A DNA stretch of 62,610 nt from Pedobacter sp. V48 (GTDB lineage Bacteria; Bacteroidota; Bacteroidia; Sphingobacteriales; Sphingobacteriaceae): positions 52,371-114,980 of the forward strand of contig NZ_AWRU01000015.1 of assembly GCF_000523515.1 (NCBI RefSeq). Direction: 5' to 3'. Below the pieces are notes generated by a model. That model ran no database searches. It saw only the letters and a list, made by a program, of their open reading frames with translations, and had not been told where the DNA came from. Shown here in pieces: positions 61,939 through 62,610 of the stretch (within the stretch, counting starts at the first letter, position 1; the number at the start of each line of letters is the position of its first letter). The position numbers were made by a program, and so were the translations under genes.

Positions 61939-62610
61939 ATGGAAAAAGATACCATGATCCTAACCCGTAAGATCCAGCTGCTGATTGATTCCGAAGATAA
62001 GGAAGTCGTCAAAGCCGCAAAAGATCAGCTTTATAGCTGGCAGCGGATTTGTTTCCGTGCAGCCAACATGATCATGAGCCACCATTTCGTCCAGGAACAG
62101 GTCAAAGATTTTTTCTATTTGACAGAAGAAATCAAACTTAAAATCGCTGATGAAAAGAAAGAGGAAAACGGTATTTTAAATTCCTCCCGGCAAAACACCA
62201 CCTACCGGCTGCTCTCCAATCATTTTAAAGGACAGATTCCAACAAATATTCTAAGTTATTTGAACAACACCCTGATTCCTTCTTTTAACAAGGAAAAGGT
62301 GGCCTATTGGAAAGGTGAAAAGTCGCTCAGGAATTATAAAAAGAATATCCCTTTGCCTTTCGGGGCGGAAGTGATTTCAAAGCTTAGCCATACGTCCGAT
62401 GGACGTAATTTTTGCTTTAGATTATTTCAGATTCCATTCAGAACTTATTTGGGTAAAGACAGATCAGATAAAAAAATCTTGTTGAACAGAGTACTGAACG
62501 GCACGCTAAAACTCCGGTCAAGTCAGATCCAGCTGGATCAGGGTAAAATCTTTTTGCTGGCAGCCATTCAGATCGAAAAGGAACAACATCGTTTGGATAC
62601 CTCTGTTATT
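61939..62610 (+). CDS. Cas12f/TnpB-like type V effector, N-terminal part (runs off window)
   Basis: An open frame of 224 codons with no stop before the window end. The N-terminal ~130 residues are helical (AAKDQLYSWQRICFRAANMI; TTYRLLSNHFKGQIPTNILS), like the REC-like insert. Next comes a beta-rich part matching the WED domain of Cas12f: SLRNYKKNIPLP (about 129-140), FCFRLFQIPFRTYLG (158-172) and a LNRVLNGTLKLRSSQIQLDQ stretch (182-201) followed by FLLAAIQIE. As I recall AsCas12f1, it has equivalent SYKRDIPLD and DRILSGEYQVSASQI stretches just before RuvC-I. The RuvC residues lie beyond the edge, so whether it cuts DNA is unknown. It is translationally linked to the sigma gene. Confidence 0.78.
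   Translation, partial: MEKDTMILTRKIQLLIDSEDKEVVKAAKDQLYSWQRICFRAANMIMSHHFVQEQVKDFFYLTEEIKLKIADEKKEENGILNSSRQNTTYRLLSNHFKGQIPTNILSYLNNTLIPSFNKEKVAYWKGEKSLRNYKKNIPLPFGAEVISKLSHTSDGRNFCFRLFQIPFRTYLGKDRSDKKILLNRVLNGTLKLRSSQIQLDQGKIFLLAAIQIEKEQHRLDTSVI

Noticed and set aside
60795..62610. CRISPR repeat-spacer array
   Set aside because: No direct repeats with regular spacing are visible; the repeated GCTAT units belong to one hairpin. An array could lie beyond the window end.
1..62610. tRNA or rRNA genes and insertion sequences
   Set aside because: None of the intergenic gaps contains a cloverleaf-like or transposase-like sequence that I could recognise.

Overview
The window looks like a chromosomal segment of a Bacteroidota species, most likely a Sphingobacteriaceae member of the Pedobacter/Mucilaginibacter type. 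The evidence is AT-rich DNA, SusC/SusD pairs, a hybrid two-component regulator, UpxY-type antitermination, CarboxypepD_reg-like TonB proteins, and promoters resembling the Bacteroidota -7 box TAnnTTTG. I found no rRNA, tRNA, insertion sequence or repeat-spacer CRISPR array.

Layout. (1) 1-7601, minus strand: surface polysaccharide operon. In transcription order it holds an outer-membrane export lipoprotein, a tyrosine autokinase/chain-length regulator, a NusG-like antiterminator, an acyltransferase, a flippase, a sugar aminotransferase and a GT2 glycosyltransferase cut by the window start. (2) 7873-8724: two-domain universal stress protein, separated from the capsule operon by a region rich in TGTGA/TCACA half-sites. 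(3) 8718-20735: polysaccharide utilisation locus with DUF2264, GH29 alpha-L-fucosidase, SusD and SusC on the minus strand and a divergent hybrid two-component sensor/regulator. It probably senses and degrades a fucose-containing glycan. (4) 20745-30363: housekeeping and accessory genes, including an orphan double-glycine-leader peptide, an ECF sigma/membrane-protein pair, an outer-membrane beta-barrel TonB protein, a LysE exporter and an MFS exporter. (5) 30366-36651: a three-gene cassette with a signal-less peptidoglycan-binding/CHAP-like protein, a DUF4397 lipoprotein, and a second ECF sigma/membrane-protein pair. (6) 36674-52072: IF-3, a polytopic patatin-like protein, TlpA-like thioredoxin, peptidases, hydrolases and an acetyltransferase. 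(7) 52299-58397: a 2032-residue alpha-2-macroglobulin with an embedded TonB plug-like segment. (8) 58406-60794: small genes and an XRE regulator.

The most exciting part is the right edge, 60795-62610. A promoter-like box at 60992-60999 would start a transcript at the foot of a long imperfect hairpin (61004-61091). A second hairpin (61110-61126) ends two bases before the ATG of an unusual sigma factor with a duplicated region 4. Three bases after that gene comes an open frame running off the window. Its 224 visible residues resemble the N-terminal WED/REC part of miniature type V effectors (Cas12f/TnpB). Sigma factor, Cas12f-like protein and structured RNA together suggest RNA-guided transcription initiation rather than DNA cleavage. 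The RuvC part lies outside the window, so nuclease activity cannot be judged here.

All functional assignments come from reading motifs by eye; no database search was run.
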